Counted from the stretch's first letter, positions 1-8,739 are shown. The stretch: 64,000 nt of DNA from Hymenobacter sp. CRA2 (GCF_002007105.1 NZ_MVBC01000022.1:1-64000), one strand, 5' to 3'. The notes: generated from the sequence alone by a model not told the origin. Made by a program: numbers and translations.

Positions 1-117
1 CAGGCCCGTACCCGTGAAGCACTGGAGGCGGCTATCCAAACCGCGGTTGAGTGGATTTCCAGCAAGGATGCCAAAGCCTGGTTCAACCATTGTGGTTATC
101 ATGTACATCGTTCATGA
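1..117 (+). CDS. IS630-family transposase, C-terminal fragment (cut by window edge)
   Basis: The frame is open from base 1 to a TGA at 115-117 and gives 38 residues. The end, AKAWFNHCGYHVHRS, resembles the WFxHCGY ending common in IS630-type DDE transposases, and the helix before it (ALEAAIQTAVEWISSKDA) fits as well. The catalytic domain lies outside the window, so whether the element is intact cannot be judged. The M1 peptidase gene ends only 16 bases downstream on the opposite strand. Its C-terminus looks normal, so the insertion seems to have landed just beyond that gene. Terminal inverted repeats could not be identified. The family call rests on the C-terminal motif only. Confidence 0.6.
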   Translation, partial: QARTREALEAAIQTAVEWISSKDAKAWFNHCGYHVHRS

Positions 118-132
118 ATCCGCTATAAGGTT

Positions 133-2016
133 CTACTGCCCCTCCCACACATTATCCCGCGTGTAGCTGTCAGGCACCAAAGTGCTGCCCAACTTCACCT
201 GCTTCACGGCTTTGTCGCCGGGCAGGTTCACGGTTACGGTGCGGGCGCCGGTTTCCCAGACGCCAATGTTGCGGTGCGCCTGCTGGGTGCTGCCGTCGGC
301 GTAGGTGATGGTCAGGTCGACGGGCACGGGCTTGGTGCCTTTGGCTTCTACTGTCACGTCGTAGCCGGCGCCTTGCTTGGTCACGCTCTGGATGGAGAGG
401 TCGGGGTAGCCGCCGTCGAAAAACCAGCGCTGCCAGAACCAGTTCAGGTTGCGGCCGGCGCCGGCGTTCATGGAGTTGAAGAAGTCGTAGGGCATCGGGT
501 GCTTGCCGTGCCAGTTCTGGATGTAGGTGTGCAGGGCCTTGGTAAACAGCTCGTCGCCCAAGAGGTCCTTCACGTAGAGGTAGCCGAAGGCGGGCTTGGG
601 GTAGGAGTTCAGAAAGAAAGCCGTGCCCGTTTGCTGGGTGCTGAGCGTGGTGATGGGCACGTCGACCTCGGTGGCGGCGCTCTGGGCGTAGGGCACCACG
701 CCGTAATCGTCGCTCATCTTGGGCTCGATGATGCTCGAAATCAGCCACTCGCCGATGGTGGCCCAGCCCTCGTCCATCCAGCCGTACTTCGTCTCGTTGA
801 TGCCCATGTAGAAGGGGAACATCGTGTGGAAGATTTCGTGGTCGGTGAGGGTAATGGCGTCCTCGCGGGTTTCCACCGGGTTGTCGTTCACCATCATGGG
901 GTACTCCATCTGGTCGAGGCCGTCGAACACCGTCTCATGGGAGTAGGGGAAGGGCCACTTCGGGAAAGTGTAGCTCATGGCCTGCACCGTCTTGCGCCCG
1001 AAGTCGATGACTTCCTGGTAGTCCTTGTGTTTGGGGCTGTACACGGCGTCCACGCGGGTGCGGCGCTTGGTAGCCGGGTCCACTACCAGGCTGGTGCTCT
1101 GCCACACGTAGTGGTCGGCGGTGGCGAAAACGAAGTCCGTCACGTCCTGGGCCTCGAAGTGCCAGGTGTTCTGTGCGTTCGGGGCGGTGATGCCGCGGCG
1201 CTGGGCCTCGTCGGGGCTGATGATGCTTACCACGGCGTCCTTCTTCTCGGCCTCGCGCAGGCGCTTGGCGTAGGTTTTGGTCAGCACCTGATCGGCGTTG
1301 GTCAGGTCGCCGGTGGCCCACACCACGAAGTCCTTGGGCACGGTGATGTCGGCCTTAAAGGAGCAGAAGTCGTTGTAAAACTCCTGCTGGCCGTTGTAGG
1401 CGAAGTCGTTCCAGCCGTCGATGTCGTCGAACACGGCCACGCGGGGGAAAAAGTAGGCCACGAAAGCGGCGCCGGGCTCCACCTCGCCGGTGCGCATGTG
1501 CGAGCCTTTGTTGAGCGTGTACGAGTACGTGATGGACACCTTCGCGCGCTGCTTGGTGGTGAGCAGCTGCGGCAGCGGCACCAGCATGTTGGTGTGCTGG
1601 ATCAGCAGCTTGTCGGTGTCCACCGCCTGCCCGTTCACGCTCAACTGCTCGATGTTCACGCCATCGGTTTCGTCGGCCGGGTCGATGCGGCTGGTGCGCG
1701 GGGCACCCTTCTGGTAGTAGTTGGGGTAGAGCTTGAAGAGCAGCCGCGGCAATGACTCGGGGCTATTGTTCAGGTAGTCGATATCCACCGTGCCGGCCAC
1801 GCGCCGGGTCGTCGGGTCGAAGCTGACCTTGATGGTGTAGTCGGCCGTGTTCTGCCAGTAGTTCGGGCCGGGCTTGCCGTCGGGGCTGCGGGTGCCTTTG
1901 GTGTAGGTAGCCTGCAGGTTGCGTGGAATAGGCAACTGCGGGGCAGTTTGCTGAGCGAGGCTGGGAAGCGTGCTGAGGGCGAAGAGAGAAGCGGCGAGCA
2001 GGCCGGGGAAGCGCAT
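133..2016 (-). CDS. Secreted M1-family zinc metallopeptidase
   Basis: A longer reading frame reaches 2088, but the start at 2016 gives a clean signal peptide (MRFPGLLAASLFALSTLPSLAQQ), so I take that one (627 aa). The protein carries the M1 (gluzincin) zinc signature HEIFH followed by exactly 18 residues and then E: H393, H397 and E416 from this start. The substrate-side GxMEN motif appears as QMEYP, a variant found in bacterial M1 homologs. The N-terminal part (about residues 30-250) looks like the beta-sandwich that precedes the catalytic domain in aminopeptidase N relatives. It is probably a periplasmic or secreted aminopeptidase releasing N-terminal residues; the specificity is unknown. 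The next genes upstream are AT-rich and unrelated, and an IS630-type end abuts its 3' side. Confidence 0.9.
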   Translation of the reverse strand: MRFPGLLAASLFALSTLPSLAQQTAPQLPIPRNLQATYTKGTRSPDGKPGPNYWQNTADYTIKVSFDPTTRRVAGTVDIDYLNNSPESLPRLLFKLYPNYYQKGAPRTSRIDPADETDGVNIEQLSVNGQAVDTDKLLIQHTNMLVPLPQLLTTKQRAKVSITYSYTLNKGSHMRTGEVEPGAAFVAYFFPRVAVFDDIDGWNDFAYNGQQEFYNDFCSFKADITVPKDFVVWATGDLTNADQVLTKTYAKRLREAEKKDAVVSIISPDEAQRRGITAPNAQNTWHFEAQDVTDFVFATADHYVWQSTSLVVDPATKRRTRVDAVYSPKHKDYQEVIDFGRKTVQAMSYTFPKWPFPYSHETVFDGLDQMEYPMMVNDNPVETREDAITLTDHEIFHTMFPFYMGINETKYGWMDEGWATIGEWLISSIIEPKMSDDYGVVPYAQSAATEVDVPITTLSTQQTGTAFFLNSYPKPAFGYLYVKDLLGDELFTKALHTYIQNWHGKHPMPYDFFNSMNAGAGRNLNWFWQRWFFDGGYPDLSIQSVTKQGAGYDVTVEAKGTKPVPVDLTITYADGSTQQAHRNIGVWETGARTVTVNLPGDKAVKQVKLGSTLVPDSYTRDNVWEGQ

Positions 2017-2090
2017 GTAAGACTGTTTGTTGGGCGTGAAATAAAAGCTGATAGATGTTTTGTGGTATAAAATTATATTTAAGCGCAATG

Positions 2091-2741
2091 TTATAATGGT
2101 TTGAAATATTCGGATGCGTCTTTGATTTCTTTGTACGCTTTAGTAAGTCTGCTTGCTATGTTGGTGAGGTGTTCAATTTTTGTTTCTGAGAATACTTCAA
2201 GTTTATAGTAATAGCTAGCCATTACAGAAACACTTGTGATTAATGTGTTGGGAGTGAAATTGTAGTTTGCATAATTTTCGATTGTTTTCACTAGTGGCAA
2301 AATAAATCTGATATGAATGTCGTTTAGTTTTTGGTTCTCTAGTTTGTTGCTCGCAATTTCTTGTCGAGCTTTTGCTGTAGAGGTTATATTTGTAATAAAT
2401 TTGATTTCTTCATTAGTTTTCACAATGCTATTGTCTTCATGTGAAGCCGAGATAAGCTCGTTGATATCTTCAATAACGCTGTCTTGCGCATTTTTGAAGT
2501 CTTTTAGGATGCCTTCTATCTGTCTATCTATCTCTTGGTTGGCTGCGTCGATGATTTTAGGTATTGAGCTGATGAATCCAACGGAAGATTGAATATTTTG
2601 AAAGAATTCAGTTTTGCCTTGTGTTGGGCCTTTTTTATTGGAGATTAATGCTTTGAACAAATCTGCATGGTTGATTTTGCTGATATTATCTATCGGGTAG
2701 TTTGCTTCATTGAATATATTTAAATTCTTAATGTTTTTCAT
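2091..2741 (-). CDS. Unrecognised AT-rich alpha-helical protein, 216 aa
   Basis: No family was recognised. The product is soluble, Lys/Glu/Asn/Ile-rich and predicted to be almost all helix, with long amphipathic stretches around residues 60-130 and 170-210. It has no signal peptide and no obvious membrane segment or catalytic motif. Its codons are strikingly AT-rich compared with the roughly 60-65% GC neighbours, which points to recent transfer. It ends 3 bases from the M1 peptidase reading frame. A 57-codon membrane-protein ORF lies 96 bases upstream on the same strand, and the two may form one unit. An accessory or defence role is possible but only inferred from composition and context. Confidence 0.7.
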   Translation of the reverse strand: MKNIKNLNIFNEANYPIDNISKINHADLFKALISNKKGPTQGKTEFFQNIQSSVGFISSIPKIIDAANQEIDRQIEGILKDFKNAQDSVIEDINELISASHEDNSIVKTNEEIKFITNITSTAKARQEIASNKLENQKLNDIHIRFILPLVKTIENYANYNFTPNTLITSVSVMASYYYKLEVFSETKIEHLTNIASRLTKAYKEIKDASEYFKPL

Positions 2742-2837
2742 ATTTAAATCCTTTAACTTGTCAATACATATATTGATATTTATAATTTGAATTTTTACTG
2801 TTTCTTCAGATAGTAATACAAGTGAATGAAAATAATC

Positions 2838-3011
2838 TTATATTTCTTTTAATCTTTTGCGTTCCTTATACGCATCGATTAAGCGGCTCACTAAAATCCC
2901 TGAAATGAAAATAGCAACTGGTGTTATCAGCTTGATGAGTTCAACGCCAGCCATGCCAGAGCTGGAATGCTGACTGGAATCAGTGGCGGCTGCTAAGAGT
3001 AAAAAAAACAT
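2838..3011 (-). CDS. Small single-span membrane protein, 57 aa
   Basis: This is an ATG-started ORF of 57 codons ending in TAA at 2838-2840. The protein opens with MFFLLLAAATDSS, then has one clear transmembrane helix (about residues 26-44, LIKLITPVAIFISGILVSRL), then a basic tail DAYKERKRLKEI. That is the profile of a small inner-membrane protein with a cytosolic positive tail. No family was recognised. It sits directly upstream of the 216-residue helical protein in the same AT-rich islet and on the same strand, so co-expression is likely. Because it is so short, coding status is not certain; the sensible topology argues for it. Confidence 0.5.
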   Translation of the reverse strand: MFFLLLAAATDSSQHSSSGMAGVELIKLITPVAIFISGILVSRLIDAYKERKRLKEI

Positions 3012-3042
3012 ATTCTTAATTTATGGTTTGTCAAGCCAAAAT

Positions 3043-3110
3043 AGTAATACAGGGAGCAGGTTTGGAAGTTGCTGGGCATAATCAACTCCAAACCTGCTCC
3101 CTGTATTACT
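3043..3110 (-). terminator. 24-bp perfect inverted repeat containing the DUF2027-Smr stop codon
   Basis: 3043-3066 and 3087-3110 are perfect reverse complements (24 bp) with a 20-nt loop. The right arm contains the TAA stop of the minus-strand DUF2027-Smr gene (3106-3108). On the minus strand the stem is followed by ATTTTGG, a weak T-run. The simplest reading is a strong terminator for that gene, separating it from the AT-rich islet. Confidence 0.7.
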
Positions 3111-4236
3111 TCAGCCGCACCAGCGTAGCGCCGTAGCCGAACTTTTCCTTGCGCGCTTCCTCGAAGAACTTAATATCCCGGTTGCGGCTCAGGCGCTTGT
3201 GCAGCTCCTTGCGCAGGGTGCCGTTGCCCACGCCGTGGATGAACACGATTTCGTGCATGTTGGTGGCCAGGGCCCGGCTCAGCGCGTCCTCAAAGGCGGC
3301 GGTTTGCAGCTCCAGCACGGCAGTATTGCTCAAGCCTTCGGTGCCGCCTTCGGGCTTGAGAGCTTCCAGGTGCAGGTCTACCTCGTGGGGCGGGGGCACA
3401 ATGGCCTTGGCCGGCTCCGCCTTGGGCGCGGGCACCACCGATTTGGCGTCGCCGCGCAGCTTGTCGGCAATCTGGTCGCGCAGCTTCACCGGGTCCACCG
3501 TGGGGGCGGGCTTGGGCGCCTCGTCGGTGGTGGGCACGGCGATGGGAGCGGCGGGCTTTTCGTCGAGCTGGAACAGGTAGGCTTCGCGCTTGATAACCGG
3601 CGCCTCGCGGCGGCTGGAGTAGAAGGAGCTGGCCTTGAAGGAGACGCGCTTGAGCAGCGTATCGTAGAGCGTAGGCGCGTTCAGCTGCGAGGGCAACAGC
3701 TGCACCACAGCCGTAGACCACTGGTCGAAGTCCTTCAGGTGGCGGTGGCCCAGCGGCTGGCTCACGGTCTTGGGCGCGAGCTTATCGGCGGCCAGAGCGC
3801 GGTACTGCCCGTTGCGCTCCTCCCCGAAGGTGAAGAGCACATCGGCGTCGGTATTGTTGATGAGGTGAGCCACCAATAGCTCCGAGGTCTGCTGCACCAG
3901 AGCCAAGTACAGGCCCTTGGGCGCAGGCAGCGCGGGGGCGGCTTTGGCCGGCGTTACGGTGCTGCCGGTGGGCGTAGTCGTAGTCGTAGGGGCCGCGGCC
4001 GATTTAGCAGCGGCTTTGTTCGGCTTGATGGGGCGCGGGGCGGCTACCTGCGAAGGCGCCAGCTCGCTGCCGCCGAAAGCCTTGAACTCTTCGGCGGCCA
4101 CCAGTACCAGCTCGGAGCGCAGTACCGGCACCGGGAAATCATCGATGGTGACTTCTACCAGGTTCTGATCGAGGATGCGGGTAACGATGCCTTCTTCGCG
4201 CCCGGACATGAGGCGCACTCGGTCTCCAATATTCAT
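3106..4236 (-). CDS. DUF2027 domain-containing protein with C-terminal Smr domain
   Basis: A 376-aa cytosolic protein. The N-terminal 55 residues form a small barrel-like domain (MNIGDRVRLMSGREEGIVTR) as in the Bacteroidetes DUF2027 family. An Ala/Pro/Thr-rich linker follows, then a beta domain (about 105-215) and a second linker. The C-terminus is an Smr domain (about 285-376) with VDLHLE, the signature HGVGNGTLR and the ending KFGYGATLVRLK. Smr domains, as in MutS2, are nuclease or nucleic-acid-binding modules acting on branched DNA or on mRNA of stalled ribosomes. The exact role of DUF2027-Smr proteins is not established. The stop codon lies inside a 24-bp hairpin arm. Confidence 0.88.
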   Translation of the reverse strand: MNIGDRVRLMSGREEGIVTRILDQNLVEVTIDDFPVPVLRSELVLVAAEEFKAFGGSELAPSQVAAPRPIKPNKAAAKSAAAPTTTTTPTGSTVTPAKAAPALPAPKGLYLALVQQTSELLVAHLINNTDADVLFTFGEERNGQYRALAADKLAPKTVSQPLGHRHLKDFDQWSTAVVQLLPSQLNAPTLYDTLLKRVSFKASSFYSSRREAPVIKREAYLFQLDEKPAAPIAVPTTDEAPKPAPTVDPVKLRDQIADKLRGDAKSVVPAPKAEPAKAIVPPPHEVDLHLEALKPEGGTEGLSNTAVLELQTAAFEDALSRALATNMHEIVFIHGVGNGTLRKELHKRLSRNRDIKFFEEARKEKFGYGATLVRLK

Positions 4237-4401
4237 AGTGGTTGCAGTTCGGGTTCGGGGATAGGCCTACATACGGCGCAAAAGCGGCTTGCGCAAGGTA
4301 GGGCAGGGGGTAAAGGTCGGCAGAGAAACGGGAAAAGTTGCCTGTAGGCCCGAAAGCGGCGCGGCGGCCATCGGGGGCGCTCCTCTACTACGCACGGGCC
4401 G

Positions 4402-4543
4402 CCGGGACAAGTCCTAGAACAGTTAGGCAGGGTAATAAAGTGCATCGGGACTTGTGCTGATGCCGTTCACCAAACCAAGAAATGCGCCGGGACTTGTCCT
4501 GGCAGCTTGTTCGGGCTCAATACACGTGCCGCGACAAGTCCCG
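4402..4543. repeat. Degenerate array of four GGGACWWGTCC palindromic units, about 42-nt spacing
   Basis: In the 419-base gap 4237-4655 a palindromic core appears at 4402-4414 (CCGGGACAAGTCC), 4446-4456 (CGGGACTTGTG), 4487-4499 (CCGGGACTTGTCC) and 4532-4543 (CGACAAGTCCCG). The start-to-start distances are roughly 41-45 nt. The unit ends also look alike (AAGTGCAT, AAATGCGC, ACGTGC, GAAGTGC just before each following core). The rest of the gap shows no believable gene; the 70-codon frame at 4233-4445 has no coding character. Confidence 0.55.
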
Positions 4544-4655
4544 ACGCGGTTTAAGGCCTTGACGAAGTGCCCCGAGACAACACGCGGGCAGCTACAAACC
4601 TTACAGCAGCAAGTCGGAACGCGTACCGGCCGCTTTTAGGGGCTGGCTGGCTTCG

Positions 4656-5663
4656 TTACAGATACAGCCCGTGCATGACCAGCCCGCGCTTGCGGTTCAG
4701 CTCCAGCGCCGGGGCCGGCAGGTGGAAGATGCTGGCCACGTAAAACACCGTGCGCAGGGCCTTGCTGCGCGTGGGGATGCGGCGCAGATCGATGTCGAAG
4801 GATAGATAGTACTGCCGGTAGGCGTCGAGGCCGGCGGCGCGGTTGGTGTTGGGGTCGTTGAAGACCATCTGCTGGCCGCCGTAGCCCAGGGCCGGCTGCA
4901 GCCAGCGCGGCCAGCGGTTGCCGGCGGGCAGAAACGCGCCCACGTCGGCGCAAAGCCAGTAGGTCTGGCCGTTGTAGTCCTTGAGCAGCCGCTCGCCGTC
5001 GCCTTTGCCGAGCACGTTGGGGCGCAGCGCGGCGTAGCGCGTGCGGTGAAACGACACCTTGGGCATCAGGCGCACTTCGCCCCAGGCCAGCTGCTGCCCG
5101 ATCAGGCCCGCCGAGCCGAGGAAGTTGGCCGCCAGATCGGTAGCCGAAGCGCCGTAGTCGGCGTCGCGGCCGTCGAAGTACTCGATAGGGCTCTGTAGCA
5201 GAAACCCCACGAAGCCGCCGTACCACAGGGCTTTTTTCGCTGATAGGCCCGACCAGCGCAGCAAATCCACCGCGCCGCGGCTTTCGTGGAAGGCGCCCCA
5301 GAAGTGGCCCGCTTTGTCGAGCTGCTTCCACTCGGGCAGGTCGTTGAACCAGTGAAAGCGCGTCCGCTCCCCCGTGTACCAACCCGACGCCAAAGCCGAA
5401 TAGGTACCCGCGTAGCCCACAGCGAAAGTACCGACGACGAGCGGCAGGCGGTAGCGGGGTATGACCAGAGGGACGGAACAGCGGCCAAGTAGCGGCACTT
5501 CTACTTTGTGTACTGTCGGGAGCTGCGTGTGCGTGGTATCAGGTAAAGTGACTATAGGGGGTAAACGCAACACTTGCTGCGCCCAGGCTGAGTGAGTCCT
5601 CAATCCATTAAAAAACATTAATAAACCACACAAATAAAAACGGGCGTAACTTAGTGTCGGCAT
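4656..5663 (-). CDS. DUF2279-family envelope protein
   Basis: A 335-aa protein with an N-terminal signal or anchor (MPTLSYARFYLCGLLMFFNG...AWAQQ). A hydrophobic segment near residue 75 (PLVVGTFAVGYAGTYSAL) is followed by the block WFNDLPEWKQLDKAGHFWGAF, then YGGFVGFLLQSPIEYFDG and GASATDLAANFLGSAG. The DKxGHF...Y...E..DG...D..AN pattern is that of DUF2279, the YfiM-like family of envelope proteins with conserved His, Asp and Glu. The family function is unknown. It is transcribed divergently from the amylase; the 117-base gap must hold both promoters. The family assignment is from motif memory. Confidence 0.72.
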   Translation of the reverse strand: MPTLSYARFYLCGLLMFFNGLRTHSAWAQQVLRLPPIVTLPDTTHTQLPTVHKVEVPLLGRCSVPLVIPRYRLPLVVGTFAVGYAGTYSALASGWYTGERTRFHWFNDLPEWKQLDKAGHFWGAFHESRGAVDLLRWSGLSAKKALWYGGFVGFLLQSPIEYFDGRDADYGASATDLAANFLGSAGLIGQQLAWGEVRLMPKVSFHRTRYAALRPNVLGKGDGERLLKDYNGQTYWLCADVGAFLPAGNRWPRWLQPALGYGGQQMVFNDPNTNRAAGLDAYRQYYLSFDIDLRRIPTRSKALRTVFYVASIFHLPAPALELNRKRGLVMHGLYL

Positions 5664-5780
5664 AGGCCGAAAAGTACGCAGAAAAGCCCGGTTTGGCCGT
5701 TATCGGTAACCAAAAGGCCTGCTTGTATACGCCATGCTTTCCTGTTGACACCATCTTTTTCTCAACCATTCCCACACTCA

Positions 5781-8609
5781 ATGAAAGCACTTCGACTCCT
5801 CGCCGTGCTGCTGCTGGCGCTGACCGGCGCGGCACGCGCGCAGGTGGTCACCACCAACCCGGCGTTTTTCACGGCGGGCGACCCGGTGACCATTACGTTT
5901 GATGCCACCCAAGGCAACGCGGGGCTGAACAACTTTACCGGCGACGTGTACGCCCACATCGGCGTCATCACCAACTTGAGCACCTCGCCCTCGGACTGGA
6001 AGCACGTGAAGTTCACCAACTTCAACGCCCCCGATCCGTCGGTGCTGCTCACGCGCGTGGCCCCCAACCGCTACACGCTCACCATCACGCCCGATGTGCG
6101 CACCTGGTTCAACGTGCCGGCCTCGGAGCAGATCCTGAAGCTGGCCATGCTGTTTCGCAACGGCGCTGGCACGCAGGTCGGCCGCGCCACCGGCGGCGGC
6201 GACATCTTCATCGACGTAGCCCAGAGCGCCAACCTCTCGGTGCGCATCACCACTCCGGTAGCCGGCCCGAACCCGACCTTCATCAACAGCGGCACGGCCG
6301 TAAGCGTATCGGGCACGGCCTCGCAGGCTGCCACGCTCACCCTGCGCCTCAACGGCACCCAGGTGGCCCAGCAGACCAACGCTACCACGCTCACCAGCAG
6401 CGTGACGCCTACCCAGGCCGGCCGCAACGTGATTCGCCTCACGGCTACCGTGGGCAATACGTCGGTGTCGGACTCCAGCATCGTGTACATCCGCCCGGCG
6501 GTGGCTACGCAAGTGCTGCCCAGCGGCGTGCGCGACGGCATCAACTACCTGCCCGGTGGCACCTCCGCCGTGCTCGTGCTGACGGCCCCGAACAAGCAGT
6601 TCGTGTACGCCATCGGCGAGTTCAACAACTGGCAGCCCGAGCAGGCCGCCTACATGAACAAGACGCCCGACGGCAAGCAGTGGTGGGTGCAAATCAACGG
6701 CCTGACGCCGGGCCGCGAGTACGCCTTCCAGTACCTCGTGGATGGCACGCTGCGCGTAGCCGATCCGTACGCGGAAAAGGTGCTCGACCCCGACAACGAC
6801 CGGTACATTCCGGCCGTGACTTACCCCAACCTGAAGCCTTACCCCACGGGCCTGACCACGGGCATCGTATCGGTGCTGCAGACCAACGCCCCGGCGTATA
6901 CCTGGACGGCTACTGGCTACCAGCGCCCGGCAAAAACCAAGTTGGTGATTTACGAGCTGCACCTGCGCGACTTCATCGCCCGCCACGACTACCAGACCCT
7001 GGTGGACACCCTGGGCTACCTGCAGCGCCTCGGCGTCAACGCCATCGAGCTGATGCCGGTGGGCGAGTTCGAGGGCAACGAATCGTGGGGCTACAACCCC
7101 TCGTTCCACATGGCCCCCGACAAGTACTACGGCCCCAAAAACGAGCTGAAGCGCTTCGTGGACGCGGCCCACGCCCGCGGCATGGCCGTGATTCTGGATA
7201 TGGTACTCAACCACGCCTTCAGCCAGAACCCCCTGGTGCAGCTGTACTACGCCAACAACAACGTGACCTCCGATTCGCCGTGGTTTAACGTCACGCCTAC
7301 GCACCCCTTCAACGTGGGCTTCGACTTCAACCACGAAAGCCCTCTCACCAAGGCGTATTCGAAGCGCGTGATGGAGTACTGGCTGACCGAGTACAAGATG
7401 GACGGCTACCGCTTCGACCTTTCGAAAGGCTTCACCCAGACCAACTCTGGGGCTGACGTCGGGGCCTGGGGCCGCTACGACCAGTCGCGCGTAGACATCT
7501 GGACGGACTACTACAACTACATCAAGTCCGTGGACCCAACCGCGTTTGCCATCCTGGAGCACTTCGCCGATAACACGGAGGAACTTGCCCTGTCGAACGT
7601 GGGGCTGATGCTGTGGGGCAACATGACCTACAACTACAACGAGGCCGCCATGGGCTACGTGAATACCTCCAACCTGAGCGGTACTTACTACGGCAACGCC
7701 GCCGTGGGCGGCCGCGGCTGGACGCAGCCCAACCTGGTGAGCTACATGGAAAGCCACGACGAGGAGCGCCTGATGTTCAAGAACCTCAGCTACGGCAACC
7801 AGACCAACCCCGCCCACGACGTGCGCACCCTGCCCGTGGCCCTGGCCCGCAACGAAGCCGCGGCGGCCTTCTTCTTCACCGTGCCCGGCCCGAAGATGAT
7901 CTGGCAGTTTGGCGAACTGGGCTACGACGTGAGCATCGACTTCAACGGCCGCGTGGGCAACAAGCCCATCCGCTGGAACTACTACCAGGAGCCGGCCCGC
8001 CGCAAGCTCTACGACGCCTACAGCGCGCTCATCAAGCTGAAGAAAAGCGAAGCGGTGTTTGACAACCCGACCAGCTACACCCAGCAGCTGGCCGGCGCCG
8101 CTAAGAGCATTCACCTGAGCGACGCCACGCAGAAGGTCACCGTCATTGGCAACTTCGACGTGAACAGCACCACCATCGACCCGGCTTTCCAGCAGACCGG
8201 CAAGTGGTACGACTACCTGAAAGGGGACAGCATCACCGTCTCGAACGTGAATGCCCAACTGACGCTGCAGCCCGGTGAGTACCACGTGTACACCACCAAG
8301 CGCGTAGCTCGCCCCGGCACGGTGCTCCCCACCAAAGCCGCCCAGCAGGTAGCCGCCCTGGGCCTCACGGTAGCCCCGAACCCAACCTCGGCCCGCGCCA
8401 CCGTACGCCTGATGCTGCCCTCGGCCGCTCCGGTTAAAGTGAGCGTGCGCAACATCATCGGCCGCGAGGTGAAAACCATCAGCCTCGCCAACCGCCCGGC
8501 CGGCACGGTGGAAGTGCCCGTGTCGCTCGACGGCCTGGCCGCCGGCGTGTACCTGATCAACGTGCAGGCTGGTGCTACCACCGCCACCACGCGCCTGGTC
8601 GTGCAGTAA
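5781..8609 (+). CDS. T9SS-secreted GH13 alpha-amylase-family glycoside hydrolase
   Basis: The start at 5781 (MKALRLLAVLLLALTGAARAQ) gives a good signal peptide; the frame itself opens 12 codons earlier. Order of the 942-aa product: signal peptide; two beta-sandwich regions (about 20-250); a CBM48/E-set-like domain (about 260-350, FVYAIGEFNNWQPE); a GH13 barrel (about 385-770); a beta C-domain; and a T9SS type A sorting domain at the end (VAPNPTSARATV ... GVYLINVQAG ... TRLVVQ). GH13 signatures are DMVLNH (473-478), DGYRFDLSKG with nucleophile D546, acid/base E593, and ESHDE with D660. It should hydrolyse alpha-1,4-glucans outside the cell or on its surface. It stands 4.5-10 kb from susCDE and is likely part of the same starch-use locus. 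Confidence 0.93.
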   Translation: MKALRLLAVLLLALTGAARAQVVTTNPAFFTAGDPVTITFDATQGNAGLNNFTGDVYAHIGVITNLSTSPSDWKHVKFTNFNAPDPSVLLTRVAPNRYTLTITPDVRTWFNVPASEQILKLAMLFRNGAGTQVGRATGGGDIFIDVAQSANLSVRITTPVAGPNPTFINSGTAVSVSGTASQAATLTLRLNGTQVAQQTNATTLTSSVTPTQAGRNVIRLTATVGNTSVSDSSIVYIRPAVATQVLPSGVRDGINYLPGGTSAVLVLTAPNKQFVYAIGEFNNWQPEQAAYMNKTPDGKQWWVQINGLTPGREYAFQYLVDGTLRVADPYAEKVLDPDNDRYIPAVTYPNLKPYPTGLTTGIVSVLQTNAPAYTWTATGYQRPAKTKLVIYELHLRDFIARHDYQTLVDTLGYLQRLGVNAIELMPVGEFEGNESWGYNPSFHMAPDKYYGPKNELKRFVDAAHARGMAVILDMVLNHAFSQNPLVQLYYANNNVTSDSPWFNVTPTHPFNVGFDFNHESPLTKAYSKRVMEYWLTEYKMDGYRFDLSKGFTQTNSGADVGAWGRYDQSRVDIWTDYYNYIKSVDPTAFAILEHFADNTEELALSNVGLMLWGNMTYNYNEAAMGYVNTSNLSGTYYGNAAVGGRGWTQPNLVSYMESHDEERLMFKNLSYGNQTNPAHDVRTLPVALARNEAAAAFFFTVPGPKMIWQFGELGYDVSIDFNGRVGNKPIRWNYYQEPARRKLYDAYSALIKLKKSEAVFDNPTSYTQQLAGAAKSIHLSDATQKVTVIGNFDVNSTTIDPAFQQTGKWYDYLKGDSITVSNVNAQLTLQPGEYHVYTTKRVARPGTVLPTKAAQQVAALGLTVAPNPTSARATVRLMLPSAAPVKVSVRNIIGREVKTISLANRPAGTVEVPVSLDGLAAGVYLINVQAGATTATTRLVVQ

Positions 8610-8630
8610 GCTTCGTGTAAGCGTCTAAGC

Positions 8631-8664
8631 AAAATCCCGCCCCGAGCAATCGGGGCGGGATTTT
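8631..8664 (+). terminator. Intrinsic terminator after the GH13 gene
   Basis: A 15-bp perfect stem (AAAATCCCGCCCCGA / TCGGGGCGGGATTTT) with a GCAA tetraloop. It has A-run and T-run flanks, so it can work in both directions. Confidence 0.9.
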
Positions 8665-8707
8665 TCGTGGCCTGGCAAGCGACTTCAAGAGGAGCCGTGC
8701 TAACGCA

Positions 8708-8739
8708 AAGGGACGACGCGTACATACGTGTCGTCCCTT
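8708..8739 (-). terminator. Hairpin terminator between convergent genes
   Basis: AAGGGACGACGCGTA and TACGTGTCGTCCCTT pair with one G:T step. The hairpin lies just beyond the 3' end of the minus-strand kinase gene, facing the GH13 terminator. Confidence 0.65.

Noticed and set aside
274-1755. Long open frame (493 codons) opposite the M1 peptidase
   Set aside because: It is the antisense shadow of a high-GC gene; the product is Gly/Val/His-rich without any domain, while the other strand encodes a clear peptidase.
4233-4445. 70-codon frame upstream of the DUF2027-Smr gene
   Set aside because: Pro/Arg/Cys-rich, overlaps the start of the real gene, and covers the palindromic repeat; no coding character.
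4402-4543. CRISPR array
   Set aside because: The cores are only 10-13 bases, are degenerate and change orientation; no cas genes are present.
5778-8285. 835-codon open frame antisense to the GH13 gene
   Set aside because: Shadow of the amylase caused by high GC at third positions; composition rich in Val/His/Arg/Gly and without motifs.
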